DNA of 64,000 bases from Imbricaverruca yamaguchii (Eukaryota > Arthropoda > Thecostraca > Neoverrucidae), in the NCBI GenBank assembly GCA_034440575.1, contig JAOTOL010001647.1:3556501-3620500 (forward strand), in the 5' to 3' direction. The notes beneath the pieces were generated by a model. It saw only the letters and a program-made list of their open reading frames with translations, was not told the DNA's origin and searched no databases. The stretch's first letter is position 1; each line of letters starts with the position of its first letter. A program made the translations under genes and the position numbers. Below are positions 45,925 through 56,704 of the stretch, in pieces.

Positions 45925-46310
45925 ACGCCGATCCAGCACACGGGTAGCGGAGCCGGGGAATATTGTCTGTCGTCGATCCAGCACACGGGTAGCGGAGCCG
46001 GGGAATATTGTCTGTCGTCGATCCATCACACAGGTAGCGGAGCCGGGGAATATTGTCTGTCGTCGATCCAGCACACGGGTAGCGGAGCCGGGGAATATCG
46101 TCTGTCGTCGATCCATCACACAGGTAGCGGAGCCGGGGAATATTATCTGGCGTCGATCCATCACACGTGTAGCGGAGCCGGGGAATATTGTTTGTCGTCG
46201 ACACGCCACACGGGTAGTGGAACCGGGGAATATTGCCTGCTGCCGATCCGCCACACGGGTAGTGGAACCGGGGAATATTGCCTGTCGCCGGTGTGCCACG
46301 TGGGTAATGT
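45925..46310. repeat. 45-bp minisatellite, 8-9 copies
   Basis: Unit CGATCCAGCACACGGGTAGC, GGAGCCGGGGAATATTGTCT, GTCGT. Length divisible by three; plus frame repeats HTGSGAGEYCLSS. The right edge is diverged (GTAGTGGAACC). Confidence 0.95.
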
Positions 46311-46400
46311 GGCGAACAGGAAGCTGTGGTGGAGACCAATCCAACGTGAGCGTTCGCTAAACATTGGAATTAGCTTCTGCTGTGAGAATCATTTCAAGGT
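46311..46400 (+). other. possible half THAP-like zinc-finger exon
   Basis: Plus frame reads NRKLWWRPIQRERSLNIG then ISFCCENHFK, followed directly by AAGGTAAAG (a good 5' splice site at 46399). A tryptophan, a basic R-E-R stretch and C-x2-H-F is the C-terminal half pattern of THAP C2CH fingers. The N-terminal C-x2-4-C half is not visible, the spacing from W to C is a few residues short, and the sequence upstream is minisatellite. Speculative. Confidence 0.15.
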
Positions 46401-46708
46401 AAAGCTTCCACCTGCCTGTCAAGGAATTATTATCCTTGCAACGTGCTGATCATGAGCACATGTCACCTTTCATCAGAACCACTTTAGAATGGTAATATGT
46501 CAAGTTCCTTCCTAGGTAGCACATGCGTGTTTAATATAAATGCTGTAAAATGTAATATAAAACCTAGCTTGAACAATAGCTACACGCGAACAATAGGAAA
46601 TACTATAATCTAGCACAAACCATATAATAACTACCTGTCATGTCCGTGAGCACCAGTGATAAATTATTCGTTAAATAAGGCAGAAAATACCACTTTCTGA
46701 ACACTCAA

Positions 46709-47104
46709 TCAACATCCTTCTCCAAAGAAGTATCGAAATCCTGCTCCATGATGCGTGCTTATGAAGTCTTCGTGACTCCATTCTAACAGTATCTCGCATA
46801 TAAGTATCATGTTATTCTCCTGATAAGGAATAGTGATACACGAACATTTTGCAACGCAATTTCGGGTAAAGAGATAAACTATGATGTGATATGGCGTACG
46901 GTACCAGTTTATAGCATAGGTAATTTTCCCGAATATAGCTCTTTCTAAATTATGAATCTCAAAGCAAATGACAAGTGTACAGTCGTTAGTACCTACACCG
47001 TTGAGTAGCTCAAATTTGAGTCTGAAAGACATCAAAAACATTTTAATTGACACTAATTCCATGGCAAATTTCGACACCTCTGTACCAGTTTCGACATCTC
47101 TCAC
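46709..47104 (-). CDS. 131-codon open frame preceded by a splice-acceptor sequence, unassigned
   Basis: In AT-rich DNA (about 38% GC) where stops should be frequent, minus strand is open for 131 codons. The frame begins immediately after a pyrimidine tract ending in TTTTTTTCGTTAG (47105-47118 on minus), a strong 3' splice site. There is no ATG at the start; it opens with GTG AGA GAT. Composition is ordinary (several I, F, L, Y, C, H, W residues; no repeats). No domain recognised. It ends at a TGA after FFGEGC. Could be a terminal exon or a decayed element; by a rough count, chance of such a frame here is a few per cent or less. Confidence 0.25.
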   Translation of the reverse strand: MRDVETGTEVSKFAMELVSIKMFLMSFRLKFELLNGVGTNDCTLVICFEIHNLERAIFGKITYAINWYRTPYHIIVYLFTRNCVAKCSCITIPYQENNMILICEILLEWSHEDFISTHHGAGFRYFFGEGC

Positions 47105-47842
47105 CTAACGAAAAAAACATTATTTTAACCCTGGTTGGCACCATATAGCTCTCATTTGCTAGAAGGCGTCTCGGCAGGGAGGAGGGACGCTACATGCATC
47201 TCTCTTCATCTTGATTTTTTGCAGCCGAAGACGATTCTCTGGGCACAAAATGAGTTCTGCAGAACGCTTGAGCGCACCCCTATCCTTCTTGAACAACGTA
47301 CTCAAAACCAATAAATAAAATATAAAATATATAATAAAGTTGAATATAAAAACGTTGACTATTGCGTTGCCTACCCGAGTCGACAAAAAGACGCCATGGG
47401 TACCGTTCCCAAAACCAACGCACTGCAGGTGTCTCAAATTTGACTGCAGAACGCCGAACTGCTAAGGTCGGTTGGAGACGTTACCGTAAACACTATACCA
47501 TCGAAATGCCGAAGTTGGTTGGAGTTGTTCCTTGTTCCGCCCACCTCACCTCACACCTCCGCCAAAATTGGACGCGATCAGGCTATGTCGCCACGGGCTG
47601 CCAAGAAAGCCCGACTGTAATAGGTGTGCCATTTTCCTCGCTCCATGATCTCCGATCTGTGTCTGCAGCCACAGAACCATCCAGCCCGCGCCCGGAGCGC
47701 GCTCGTTGCGCGCCCCTAACGTACCGGTGGCATTTACAACGGTGTGCGGCCGGCCGACCTAACGGCCGTGTAGAGCCAAACACGCACCGCCGCACCAGCA
47801 GCGCCGGCACCACGCGACGCGACTGGGCGCTCGGATGTGACG
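47105..47842. other. unique sequence
   Basis: An open plus frame of 163 codons (47362-47853) runs into the 15-bp repeat; no domain recognised. Confidence 0.3.
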
Positions 47843-47953
47843 GACGAATGTGAATCGACCGAATGTGAATCGACCGAATGTGAATCGACCGAATGTGAAT
47901 CAACCGAATGTGAATCGACCGAATGTGAATCAACCGAATGTGAATCGACCGAA
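47843..47953. repeat. 15-bp minisatellite, 8 copies
   Basis: Unit CGAATGTGAATCGAC with ATCAAC variants; divisible by three and open on plus (ESTEC repeated). Confidence 0.95.
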
Positions 47954-47993
47954 TGTGATGATGCCGTTCACATACATGAACGGCATCATCACA
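47954..47993. other. 17-bp perfect inverted repeat (hairpin)
   Basis: TGTGATGATGCCGTTCA, loop CATACA, TGAACGGCATCATCACA. A perfect 17-bp stem with a 6-nt loop directly at the right edge of the 15-bp tandem array (the first arm begins inside the last unit's TGTGA). Confidence 0.95.
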
Positions 47994-48169
47994 CCGCTGA
48001 ACGCAGTGGCAGCTACGTTGGCAGTCGTACAATGCCAACATGGGCATGGACGATGCACTTGAATTATATTTTCAAGAGCTTCACCTCTGTATTACATGAG
48101 AGGTCCTCCATTCGGCAGAATGAGCAATACCGACTAGAAAGAGACAAGAAGACATCAGTCGTCCAGTAC

Positions 48170-48275
48170 TTATTAGGTACTGCAGATTAGGTACTGCAGA
48201 TTGGGTATTGCATATTAGGTACTGCATATTAGGTACTGCATATTAGATACTGCATATTGGGTACTGCGCATTGTG
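48170..48275. repeat. 14-bp minisatellite, about 7 copies
   Basis: ATTAGGTACTGCAT with CAG/CAT and TAGG/TGGG variants. Confidence 0.9.
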
Positions 48276-48386
48276 GAAATTACAATCAGAGGAAAACAAA
48301 GACCGGGATAAATTCTTAGCTTGTGATGCTGTGAGCATTGCTTGATTGATTCTTAATTTTGGTTTTCACTAACTAAATAGCCAAGG

Positions 48387-48782
48387 ATGGCTGTTCTGAT
48401 CACATTTGGCACAAACAATACATCGCTTGATAATGCAGAGTTCCTGTTTGTCGTAAGAAAGAGGGTGATTATATTTGCTCAAATGTGTCATGCTGCTGTC
48501 ACTGCTAATGGTTGTCAGTTCCGACCTCCCGAGACGTCATTCCCTTCACATATCGTTACTCGGTGCTCACATCGTTCCATTGCCTTCTCTGTGAATGCAC
48601 GCCATTATCGTATCATGTTGCCTTGGACATGTGACAAAACATCTGCTAACCGGCACACTAAGAACCTCCATCTGCCGCATGCACAGGACCAGTTACTGGC
48701 AGGTCAAGTACACAATAAATCACCTGTTATTAGGAAATTGCACAGTATGAAACACTTGGACTCTTTCAGACATGTGTACTAG
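48387..48782 (+). CDS. 131-codon open frame, unassigned
   Basis: ATG-initiated frame in non-repetitive DNA with mixed composition (MAVLITFGTNN start, DSFRHVY end). Contains several C and H residues (QMCHAAVTANGC; VTRCSH) but no spacing I recognise as a known zinc finger. No signal peptide or membrane segment stands out. Could be an exon, a decayed transposon piece or chance. Confidence 0.2.
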   Translation: MAVLITFGTNNTSLDNAEFLFVVRKRVIIFAQMCHAAVTANGCQFRPPETSFPSHIVTRCSHRSIAFSVNARHYRIMLPWTCDKTSANRHTKNLHLPHAQDQLLAGQVHNKSPVIRKLHSMKHLDSFRHVY

Positions 48783-48848
48783 CGTGCCCTGTGCCAGCTT
48801 GCACGATGTGTTGGTGTGCTGCTGTGTCGGCTGGCCCTCCCTAATGTT

Positions 48849-49060
48849 CTGAGCCCAGTCCGTCCCCAGTAACGTATCTTTACACCACCCCTGCGCCCTG
48901 AGCCCAGTCCGTCCCCAGTAACGTATCTTTACACCACCCCTGCGCCCTGAGCCCAGCCCGTCCCCAGTAACGTATCTTTACACCACCCCTGCGCCCTGAG
49001 CCCAGCCCGTCCCCAGTAACGTATCTTTACACCACCCCTGCGCCCTGAGCCGAAACAGAG
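48849..49060. repeat. 49-bp minisatellite, 4.3 copies
   Basis: Near-identical units starting CTGAGCCCAG(T/C)CCGTCCCC at 48849, 48898, 48947, 48996 and a partial one at 49045. Confidence 0.95.
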
Positions 49061-49189
49061 CCGGGCGGTCGTGTAACAGCGGCAGCGGCGGCGGTAGCGT
49101 CGGCCACAATGGCCATCTGACGGGATGATGCAGCAGGCCGCGGTGGGGGACCGGCGAAACAATGCCCGCCTCAACAGTGGTGGCCAGTG

Positions 49190-49475
49190 ACAGCTGAATG
49201 GCGCCGCCGGCCGCCAGCAGCGAGCCGCCAGCCGCCAGCAGCGAGCCGCCAGCCGCCAGCCGCCACGAGCTGCCAGCAGCCGCCAGCTGCCAGCAGCCGT
49301 CAGCTGCCAGCCGCCGGCCGCCAGCTGCCAGACCCCAGCAGCCAGCCGTCAGCAGCCAGCCGCCGGTCGCCGGCCGCCAACCGCCTGCCGCCAGCCGCCA
49401 GCAGCCAACAGCCAGCCGCCAGCAGCCAACAGCCAGCCGCCAACAGCCAGCCGCCAGCAGCCAGCCGCCAGCCGC
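49190..49475. repeat. ~7-bp based CAGCCGC repeat
   Basis: Heptamer variants CAGCCGC, CAGCAGC, CAGCTGC in irregular 14-24-bp blocks. Confidence 0.88.
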
Positions 49476-49970
49476 CGGCCATGGATACCAGCGGCCGATA
49501 CGACTCCGGACCGTGGATATTAGCGGTTGATACCAACCCGAGCCATGGATACCAACGGCTAATACCAACCAGGGTGATGGATACCAGAGGCTGATACTAT
49601 CCCGGACCATGGATACCAACGGCTGATACCAACCCTGGCCATGGATACCAGCGGCTGATACAAACAAGGCTATGGATACCAGCGGCTGATACCAGCCCCG
49701 GCCATGGATATCAGTGGCTGATACCAACCCGGGCCATGAATGCCAGCGGCCGATACTATCTCCGGTCATGGATACCAGCCCCGGTCATGGATACCAGCGG
49801 CTGATACCAACCCCGGCCATGGATACCAGCGGATGACACTATTTCGGACCATGGATATCAGCGGCTAATACTAACCCAGGCCATGGATACCACCGGCTGA
49901 CACTATCCCAGGCCATGAATACCAGGGGCTGATACCAACCCCGGGCCATGGATACCAGCGGTTGATGCTA
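49476..49970. repeat. ~31-33-bp minisatellite, about 14 copies
   Basis: CCATGGATACCAGCGGCTGA followed by TACCAACCC or TACTATCCC and (G/C)GGC. Fairly diverged throughout. Confidence 0.9.
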
Positions 49971-50425
49971 TCCTGGGAGGCATTGGCCCAAGCACATACA
50001 AGCTAACGAAGGAAATGAAGAACCATGGGCGCAAGTAGCGCTCAGACGAAGTTGGAGGGGCACGTCGACACCCAATCGACATGATCATACCGCAACGAAC
50101 CGTTGTTCAGCGAGGAACGCGGTGGCTGGAGGGGCTTGCATTTGCTCTGATGATGAAATAAATTGCACCGACCAATTGATGAGTAAGTGTCTTTCAGTTT
50201 GGAAGTTCAGCGCATTATTCGGCACTTTTCTGTTGCAGAATAAGAACTTTACTGAAACAAAAACAGTATTCCGTCACTCTATTTGTCTCACTTCGCTCAG
50301 AAAAGCCTTGGCTATTCCCTGCACGTATTCCTTCAGAAAAAAACAGGGCAAACAAGGGCTAGTTTCCATCGCTGGCCTTCGCCACCAAAGGGGGGGGGGG
50401 GAACCTCCTGCCACGGGACGGGCTA
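49971..50425. other. unique sequence
   Basis: No gene recognised. Contains a run of 13 G at about 50389-50401. Confidence 0.35.
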
Positions 50426-50870
50426 GTGTTGATGTTGGTGTGGGTGTTGGTGTGGGTGTCGATATCGGTGTCTACGCCAGTGTCGGTGTCGACATCCGTG
50501 TCGGTGTCGGTGTCTGTGTCGGTGTTGGTGTCGTCGGTGTCGGTGCCGGTGTCCGTATCTGTGTCGGTGTCATCGCCAGTGTCGGTGTTGATGCCCTTGT
50601 CAGTGTCGGTGTCGGTGTCGGTGTCGGTATCTGTGTCGGTGTCATCGCCAGTGTCCGTGTCGGTGTCCGTGTCGGTGTCCGTGTAGGCGCCAGTGCCGGT
50701 GTGGTTTGTGTCGGTGTTGTCGTCTATGTCGGTGTCGGTGTCGGTGCCGGTGTCCGTATCTGTGTCGGAGTCATCGCCAGTGTCGATGTTGATGCCGTTG
50801 TCAGTGTGGGTATCGGTGTCGGTGTCGGTGTGGTGTGGTGTGGGTATCGGTGTCGGTGTCGGTGGTGCAG
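50426..50870. repeat. (GTGTCG)n-based hexamer array
   Basis: GGTGTC hexamers with frequent GCCAGT, GTTGAT and CCGTAT variants. A ~100-bp block with CATCGCCAGTGT recurs (about 50570, 50640, 50772), a higher-order repeat. Confidence 0.92.
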
Positions 50871-51477
50871 ACTGCAGCACGACTCACCATGGTCGCCAGT
50901 CGGCGCGGCCGGCCGGCCGGCAGCGTGTGGTTGATGACGCTGACTCGGCGAGCCGCCAGGCTGCCGCGCGAGCCGGCCAGACTGCGCTGGCTCGCCGACA
51001 TGGCTCGGTTCAGGCCCGTCCGACTGCCGGCGCGTCGCAGCGTCTTGTCGCGCGACGCCAGCACGGCCACATTTCCGCGGCGCACGGGCACGCCGAGCCG
51101 CTTCGAGCGACGCACGCCGGGCAGGCCACACAGCAGGCTGGCCATGACGGCCGAGCGACACAGCGACACACAGCCGCGCGACACAGCGACACACAGCCGC
51201 GCGCCGGCTCCGCCCACGAGCTCACGCCGCCGCCGCCGACACACAACTGTGCGGCCCGGCACAGCGTGTCCCCACCTGCCGGGCCGGTCCGGCCGCCCGG
51301 CCCGGCCGACAGTGGCGACACCTGGATCGGCGCCGACCCGCCGCACCGGTCCCGGCCTCGGCACTGCGCAGGCCCGCAGCAGCTGTCCGGCCGCACACCA
51401 ATCGCCTCATCTCATACCAGCTGCCCGACGAAATGGCAACTGGCCTGCCTCCCGGCCGGGCGACGCGCCGTGTACAG
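50871..51477. other. GC-rich unique segment
   Basis: A 17-bp direct repeat of ACACAGCCGCGCG(A/C) with GACACAGCGACAC words lies at about 51155-51200. Open frames on both strands reflect high GC. No domain recognised. Confidence 0.35.
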
Positions 51478-51815
51478 GTGGCGACCGGGCACGTGGTGGT
51501 CGGCACGTGCAGGTCATACCGTCCGATGTCAACGGCGACCGGGCACGTGGTGGTCGGCACGTGCAGACCATACCGTCCGATACCAACGGCGACCGGGCAC
51601 GTGGTGGTCGGCACGTGCAGGCCATACCGTCCGATACCAACGGCGACCGGCGCGTGCAGACCATACCGTCCGATACCAACGGCGACCGGGCACGTGGTGG
51701 TCGGCACGTGCAGACCATACCGTCAGATACCAACGGCGACCGGGCACGTCGTGGTCGGCACGTGCAGATCATACCGTCCGATACCAGCGGTGACCGAGCA
51801 CGTCGTGGTCGGCGA
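51478..51815. repeat. 53-bp minisatellite, about 6 copies
   Basis: Unit GGCGACCGGGCACGTGGTGG, TCGGCACGTGCAGACCATAC, CGTCCGATACCAAC. One unit (51645-51680) carries an internal deletion. Each full unit contains two CACGTG words or near-matches. Confidence 0.94.
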
Positions 51816-52476
51816 GCAGTGTTGGAAAAATGACTATATTTTTGGACATTTGGCCGTCCAAAGAACTATCCACTCAAAATGCATTCTTTGCATTGCCAAA
51901 TGTCACATGAAGAGCTATGCAGAACCAATAAACCTGGATAATTACTTCACTACCCAATAGTGATACTTGTGATAAAGAGGGAGCATCGTGCTATGTGGGC
52001 CATATGGTAACCTATGGTTAGGAGTGAGATCCACTCTAGTTCTGTACTGTTAATCTTGTGTGACCATTTTGTTCCTCGACACAACATGGCAACATCATTG
52101 AGAATAATGCACATTTGCTGTTTCAGGTAATCAGCTGTAGGGATATTCAAAGAGAATGCAAGGAGCGGAACAGAATATGAGATGCCAACCAGATTGGAAA
52201 AATAACAGTCGATCGTTTGGTGAAGGTTTCATGATGACCGAACCATTGGTTACCGAGATCGGCCATGTCTGTAAGCCAAAAATGTTGTTTTTCGACGATT
52301 TGGTGACCTTTGACTCGACCCAAGGTCATGAAAGTCCAAACCACACACGCCTCTGGCGCACGGCCCACCGTTTGGTGAAGGTTTCATCATCCAACTCACA
52401 TCACTGGTCCACGGCAGCGGCCAGCTACAACAGCGACCAGCTGGGCGGCGGAGCCGAAACAGAGCGGCCATACTGG
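51816..52476. other. unique, AT-richer; 19-bp direct repeats
   Basis: CGTTTGGTGAAGGTTTCAT occurs at 52214-52232 and 52369-52387, flanking about 136 bp. This could be an insertion with target-site duplication, but no tRNA-like boxes were found inside. No gene recognised. Confidence 0.4.
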
Positions 52477-52638
52477 TGGTGGTATTGATTTAACGACACG
52501 TCGACCGCTGAGTCATGCAGCGTCGCCAATCTCTCACGCCGATTGGTTGCGGGCGAAGAGCAGCGACAGGTGGGACTCGAACCCACAATCTCCCGATTGC
52601 GAGGCGGCCAACCTACCCGCAGACCACTCGTGTCCGGG
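52477..52638 (-). mobile_element. SINE family A (tRNA-derived), full copy
   Basis: 162-bp element on minus, bounded by a perfect 16-bp target-site duplication AGAGCGGCCATACTGG (52461-52476 and 52639-52654). Box B is the reverse complement at 52572-52583 (GGTTCGAGTCCC on minus). Homologous along its whole length to the plus copy at 32605-32766, with the same CCCGG start and GTGTCGT(T/A)AAA(T/C)C tail. Confidence 0.93.
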
Positions 52639-52654
52639 AGAGCGGCCATACTGG

Positions 52655-53330
52655 GCCGCACCTCAGCACGCTGTACTGAGACGTAGCCTTGGGAGCCGGG
52701 CGCCACCATTGGATATGAACGTCGACGGACGTGGATGCCACAGATGTCACGATATGCCAGCCACGTGGACCCGCAGCGAGCCGCGGACGTGCGCCACGTC
52801 CGCGGGCCGTCACCGGCTGGCGGGCTGGCGGGCGGCGGCGTGTCTGAATATAGTCGCCTGATGCCAGGCAGTGTCCACGTTCCGCCCCGAGGCTGGGTCA
52901 TCAGCGGCCCCGATACCGTCCAGCAATACGGCGCAGCGTAGCTGACAGGCAACGTGTAGCATATCCGGTACTGCATCCCTGCCCACATCGACTGGCACGT
53001 GGTCTGGCGCTACGCTGGCAGCATGGCCGCGATTAGCCGGGCTCCAGGCATGGCCCCTACGCTAGGCGGGGGCGTTTCTGTTCCAGGTCGGGTAGGGTTG
53101 CCGCGGCATCACCGCGCGCGACGCGGCCAGAAATGAGCCGATGGGCGAGTAACGAGCGTGAGAACTGGACCGGCACGTGCGACGGTGCCGTCTACAGGCT
53201 CACGCACTGTGTGGCCAGCGGCGTGACGCCGTGTGACGCTGCGTGACGGTCTCGCACGAGGCGTGACGCCGTCCTGCGATCCGCTAGGGTCGGTCGGTCC
53301 ATGCCGACGGTTAGACACTATGGTCAATCA
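52655..53330. other. unique sequence
   Basis: No gene recognised. GTGACGC-type words recur at 53220-53275 as a weak short repeat. Confidence 0.35.
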
Positions 53331-53334
53331 CTGC

Positions 53335-55640
53335 CAATAATGACCAGACACTAGAAACGGCCCGTGTCAATAATGGTCAGACACAAGAAACGGCCCGTGC
53401 CAATAATGGTCAGACACTAGAAAAAGCCCGTGCCAACGGACAAACACTAGGGTTAGTCCGTGTTAACGACGGTCATGATTGATTGATTATTTGGGCTTAA
53501 GGGCGCATCAACTGCTACTGGTTATGTAGCGCCCATTAACGACGGTCAGACACCAGGGTTAGTCTGTGTTAACGATGGTCAGACACCAGGGACAGCCGTG
53601 TCAGAGGACACATTAGGGACGGTCCGTACCAGAGGCCAGACACCAGGGACAGCCGTGTCAGAGGACACATTAGAGACGGTCCGTGCCAGATGCCAGACAC
53701 CAGGGTTGGTCCGTGTTAACGACGGTCAGACACCAGGGACAGCCGTGTTAAAGACGGTCAGACACCAGGGACAGCCGTGTTAAAGACGGTCAGACACCAG
53801 GGACAGCCGTGTCAGAGGACACATTAGGGACGGTCCGTACCAGAGGCCAGACACCAGGGTTAGTCTGTGTAAACGATGGTCAGACACCAGGGACAGCCGT
53901 GTTAACAATGGTAGACACCAGGGTTAGTCCGTGTTAACGATGGTCAGACACCAGGGACAGCCGTGTTAACAATGGCCAGACACCAGGGACAGCCGCGTCA
54001 GAGGACACATTAGAGACGGTCCGTGCCAGATGCCAGACACCAGGGTTAGTCCGTGTTAACGATGGTCAGACACCAGGGACAGCCGTGTTAACAATGGTCA
54101 GACACCAGGGTCAGTCCGTGTTAACGACGGTCAGACACCAGGGACAGCCGTGTCAGAGGACACATTAGAGACGGTCCGTACCAGAGGCCAGACACCAGGG
54201 TTAGTCCGTGTTAACGACGGTCAGACACCAGGGTTAGTCCGTGTTAACGATGGTCAGACACCAGGGACAGCCGTGTCAGAGGACACATTAGAGACGGTCC
54301 GTACCAGAGGCCAGACACCAGGGTTAGTCCGTGTTAACGATGGTCAGACACCAGGGTTAGTCCGTGTTAACGATGGTCAGACACCAGGGACAGCCGTGTC
54401 AGAGGACACATTAGAGACGGTCCGTGCCAGAGGCCAGACACCAGGGTTAGTCCGTGTTAACGACGGTCCGACACCAGGGACAGCCGTGTTAAAGACGGTC
54501 AGACACCAGGGTTAGTCCGTGTTAACGATGGTCAGACACCAGGGACAGCCGTGTCAGAGGACACATTAGAGACGGTCCGTGCCAGAGGCCAGACACCAGG
54601 GTTAGTCCGTGTTAACGACGGTCAGACACCAGGGTTAGTCCGTGTTAACGATGGTCAGACACCAGGGACAGCCGTGTCAGAGGACACATTAGAGACGGTC
54701 CGTACCAGAGGCCAGACACCAGGGTTAGTCCGTGTTAACGATGGTCAGACACCAGGGACAGCCGTGTCAGAGGACACATTAGAGACGGTCCGTGTTAACG
54801 ATGGTCAGACACCAGGGACAGCCGTGTCAGAGGACACATTAGAGACGGTCCGTACCAGATGCCAGACACCAGGGTTAGTCTGTGTTAACGATGGTCAGAC
54901 ACCAGGGACAGCCGTGTCAGAGGACACATTAGGGACGGTCCGTGCCAGATGCCAGACACCAGGGTTAGTCCGTGTTAACGACGGTCAGACACCAGGGACA
55001 GCCGTGTCAGAGGACACATTAGAGACGGTCCGTACCAGATGCCAGACACCAGGGTTAGTCCGTGTTAACGATGGTCAGACACCAGGGTTAGTCCGTGTTA
55101 ACGACGGTCAGACACCAGGGACAGCCGTGTCAGGGGACACATTAGAGACGGTCCGTGTTAACGACGGTCAGACACCAGGGACAGCCGCGTCAGAGGACAC
55201 ATTAGAGACGGTCCGTGCCAGATGCCAGACACCAGGGTTAGTCTGTGTTAACGATGGTCAGACACCAGGGACAGCCGCGTCAGAGGACATATTAGAGACG
55301 GTCCGTGTTAACGACGGTCAGACACCAGGGACAGCCGCGTCAGAGGACACATTAGAGACGGTCCGTGCCAGAGGCCAGACACCAGGGTTAGTCCGTGTTA
55401 ACGATGGTCAGACACCAGGGACAGCCGTGTCAGAGGACACATTAGAGACGGTCCGTACCAGATGCCAGACACCAGGGTTAGTCTGTGTAAACGATGGTCA
55501 GACACCAGGGACAGCCGTGTTAACAATGGTCAGACACCAGGGTTAGTCCGTGTTAACGATGGTCGGACACTAGGGACAGCCGTGTTAACAATGGTCAGAC
55601 ACCAGGGTTAGTCCGTGTTAACGATGGTCAGACACTAGAG
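53335..55640. repeat. composite higher-order minisatellite
   Basis: Built from modules that all start CAGACACCAGGG. Module X (~33 bp) continues TTAGTCCGTGTTAACGA; module Y (~33 bp) ACAGCCGTGTTAA(A/C); module Z (~57 bp) ACAGCCGTGTCAGAGGACAC then ATTAGAGACGGTCCGT with CCAGAGGC or CCAGATGC. Order varies (for example ZXXZX and ZZX). All module lengths are about multiples of three, giving frames of more than 300 codons (SEDTLETVRARGQTPG). Confidence 0.96.
53476..53534 (-). mobile_element. family C SINE-like element inserted in the composite array
   Basis: TGATTGATTGATTATTTGGG, CTTAAGGGCGCATCAACTGC, then GTAGCGCCCA. Longest copy here; it separates the diverged left edge (53335-53470) from the main array. 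Confidence 0.65.
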
Positions 55641-56365
55641 AGTTTGTTTGTAGATGCGTACCCTTGTCGACATCTGATGGTAAAGGATTATCGCCGATTG
55701 GCTGAAAATATTGGCTGCGTGGTGATCCGTACGGCTGGCCAGGATAGGCAATTATTTACAGTTCTAAAACTAGTTGACTCCAGTGAAGAAAACGGGAGTG
55801 TTGAATGACTCAGCGAATTTATAGTTTGGCGCCTGATAAAGTCGTATATATTCTTCACTGATATCATCACCCTCGAACCTGGAATCGGTTAATACTTCGA
55901 ATTAACTCACACTCCTGTTGATACTTCCAAATGGTGCAAAATGACTGCCAAAGATAGTACGACTGAGCATAGGTGCAGCAAATTCGATGCAGGCTATCGC
56001 TGTTTTGTCTTTCCTCGTACTGGGCATTTAACGTCAGTCATCTATCAGCTGCATATTTAACGCCAGTCACCTACCAACTGCAAATTTAGTGCTCATCTCC
56101 TCATCGTCCTTGTTTTTTTTCTTCTCTACACAATCAGCTGCTATGCAGCACTGATTTTCAGGAAGTTGCTCTTCAGGACGGCGAACAATAGTACGAGTAT
56201 GCCCCACCCTCCAACTGCCAAGGCCGGGTGCACCACAGTGTAACGCTGGCCGAGGTAGGTGCACTGCACGTCTGATGACCCGACAGACAACAGCGCGTCA
56301 AGGTCGCACAGGCACGGGCGTCTGTCGGCTGTCAGCTTACCACACTTAACTGCTGCACCGTGAAC
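55641..56365. other. unique sequence
   Basis: Two to three copies of a ~28-bp unit (CATTTAACGTCAGTCA(T/C)CTA) lie at 56027-56095. No gene recognised. Confidence 0.4.
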
Positions 56366-56640
56366 AGACCCCACACCGGCACCCACACCCGCACCCACCC
56401 CCACATACACACCTACACCCACACTCATACTCCCACTCACAAACACACCCACATCCACACCCACACCCACACTCACACTCACACCTACACCCACACTCGC
56501 TGACACCCACACCCACACTCACAATCACATCCACACCCACATCCACACTCGCATTCACACTCATATTAACGCCTACAGTCACACCCGCATTCACACTCAC
56601 GCCCACACTTACTTACACCTATTTCCTGCCCCCACCACAC
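56366..56640. repeat. (CACACC)/(CACACT) hexamer array
   Basis: C/A-rich hexamers CACACC, CACTCA, CATCCA in tandem. The opposite strand is GT-rich but does not match any known telomere repeat. Confidence 0.92.
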
Positions 56641-56704
56641 ATACACACAGGCATACAGACGTACTCACACGTGTTGTGTACGACCGTCCGTACGGGGCCC
56701 GGAC

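Noticed and set aside
50426..50870. Threonine/aspartate-rich secreted protein on minus
   Set aside because: Simple GTGTCG hexamer repeat; no signal peptide or non-repeat coding flank.
56366..56640. Telomeric or subtelomeric repeat
   Set aside because: CACACC/CACACT hexamers do not match TTAGG, TTAGGG or other known animal telomere units and are irregular.
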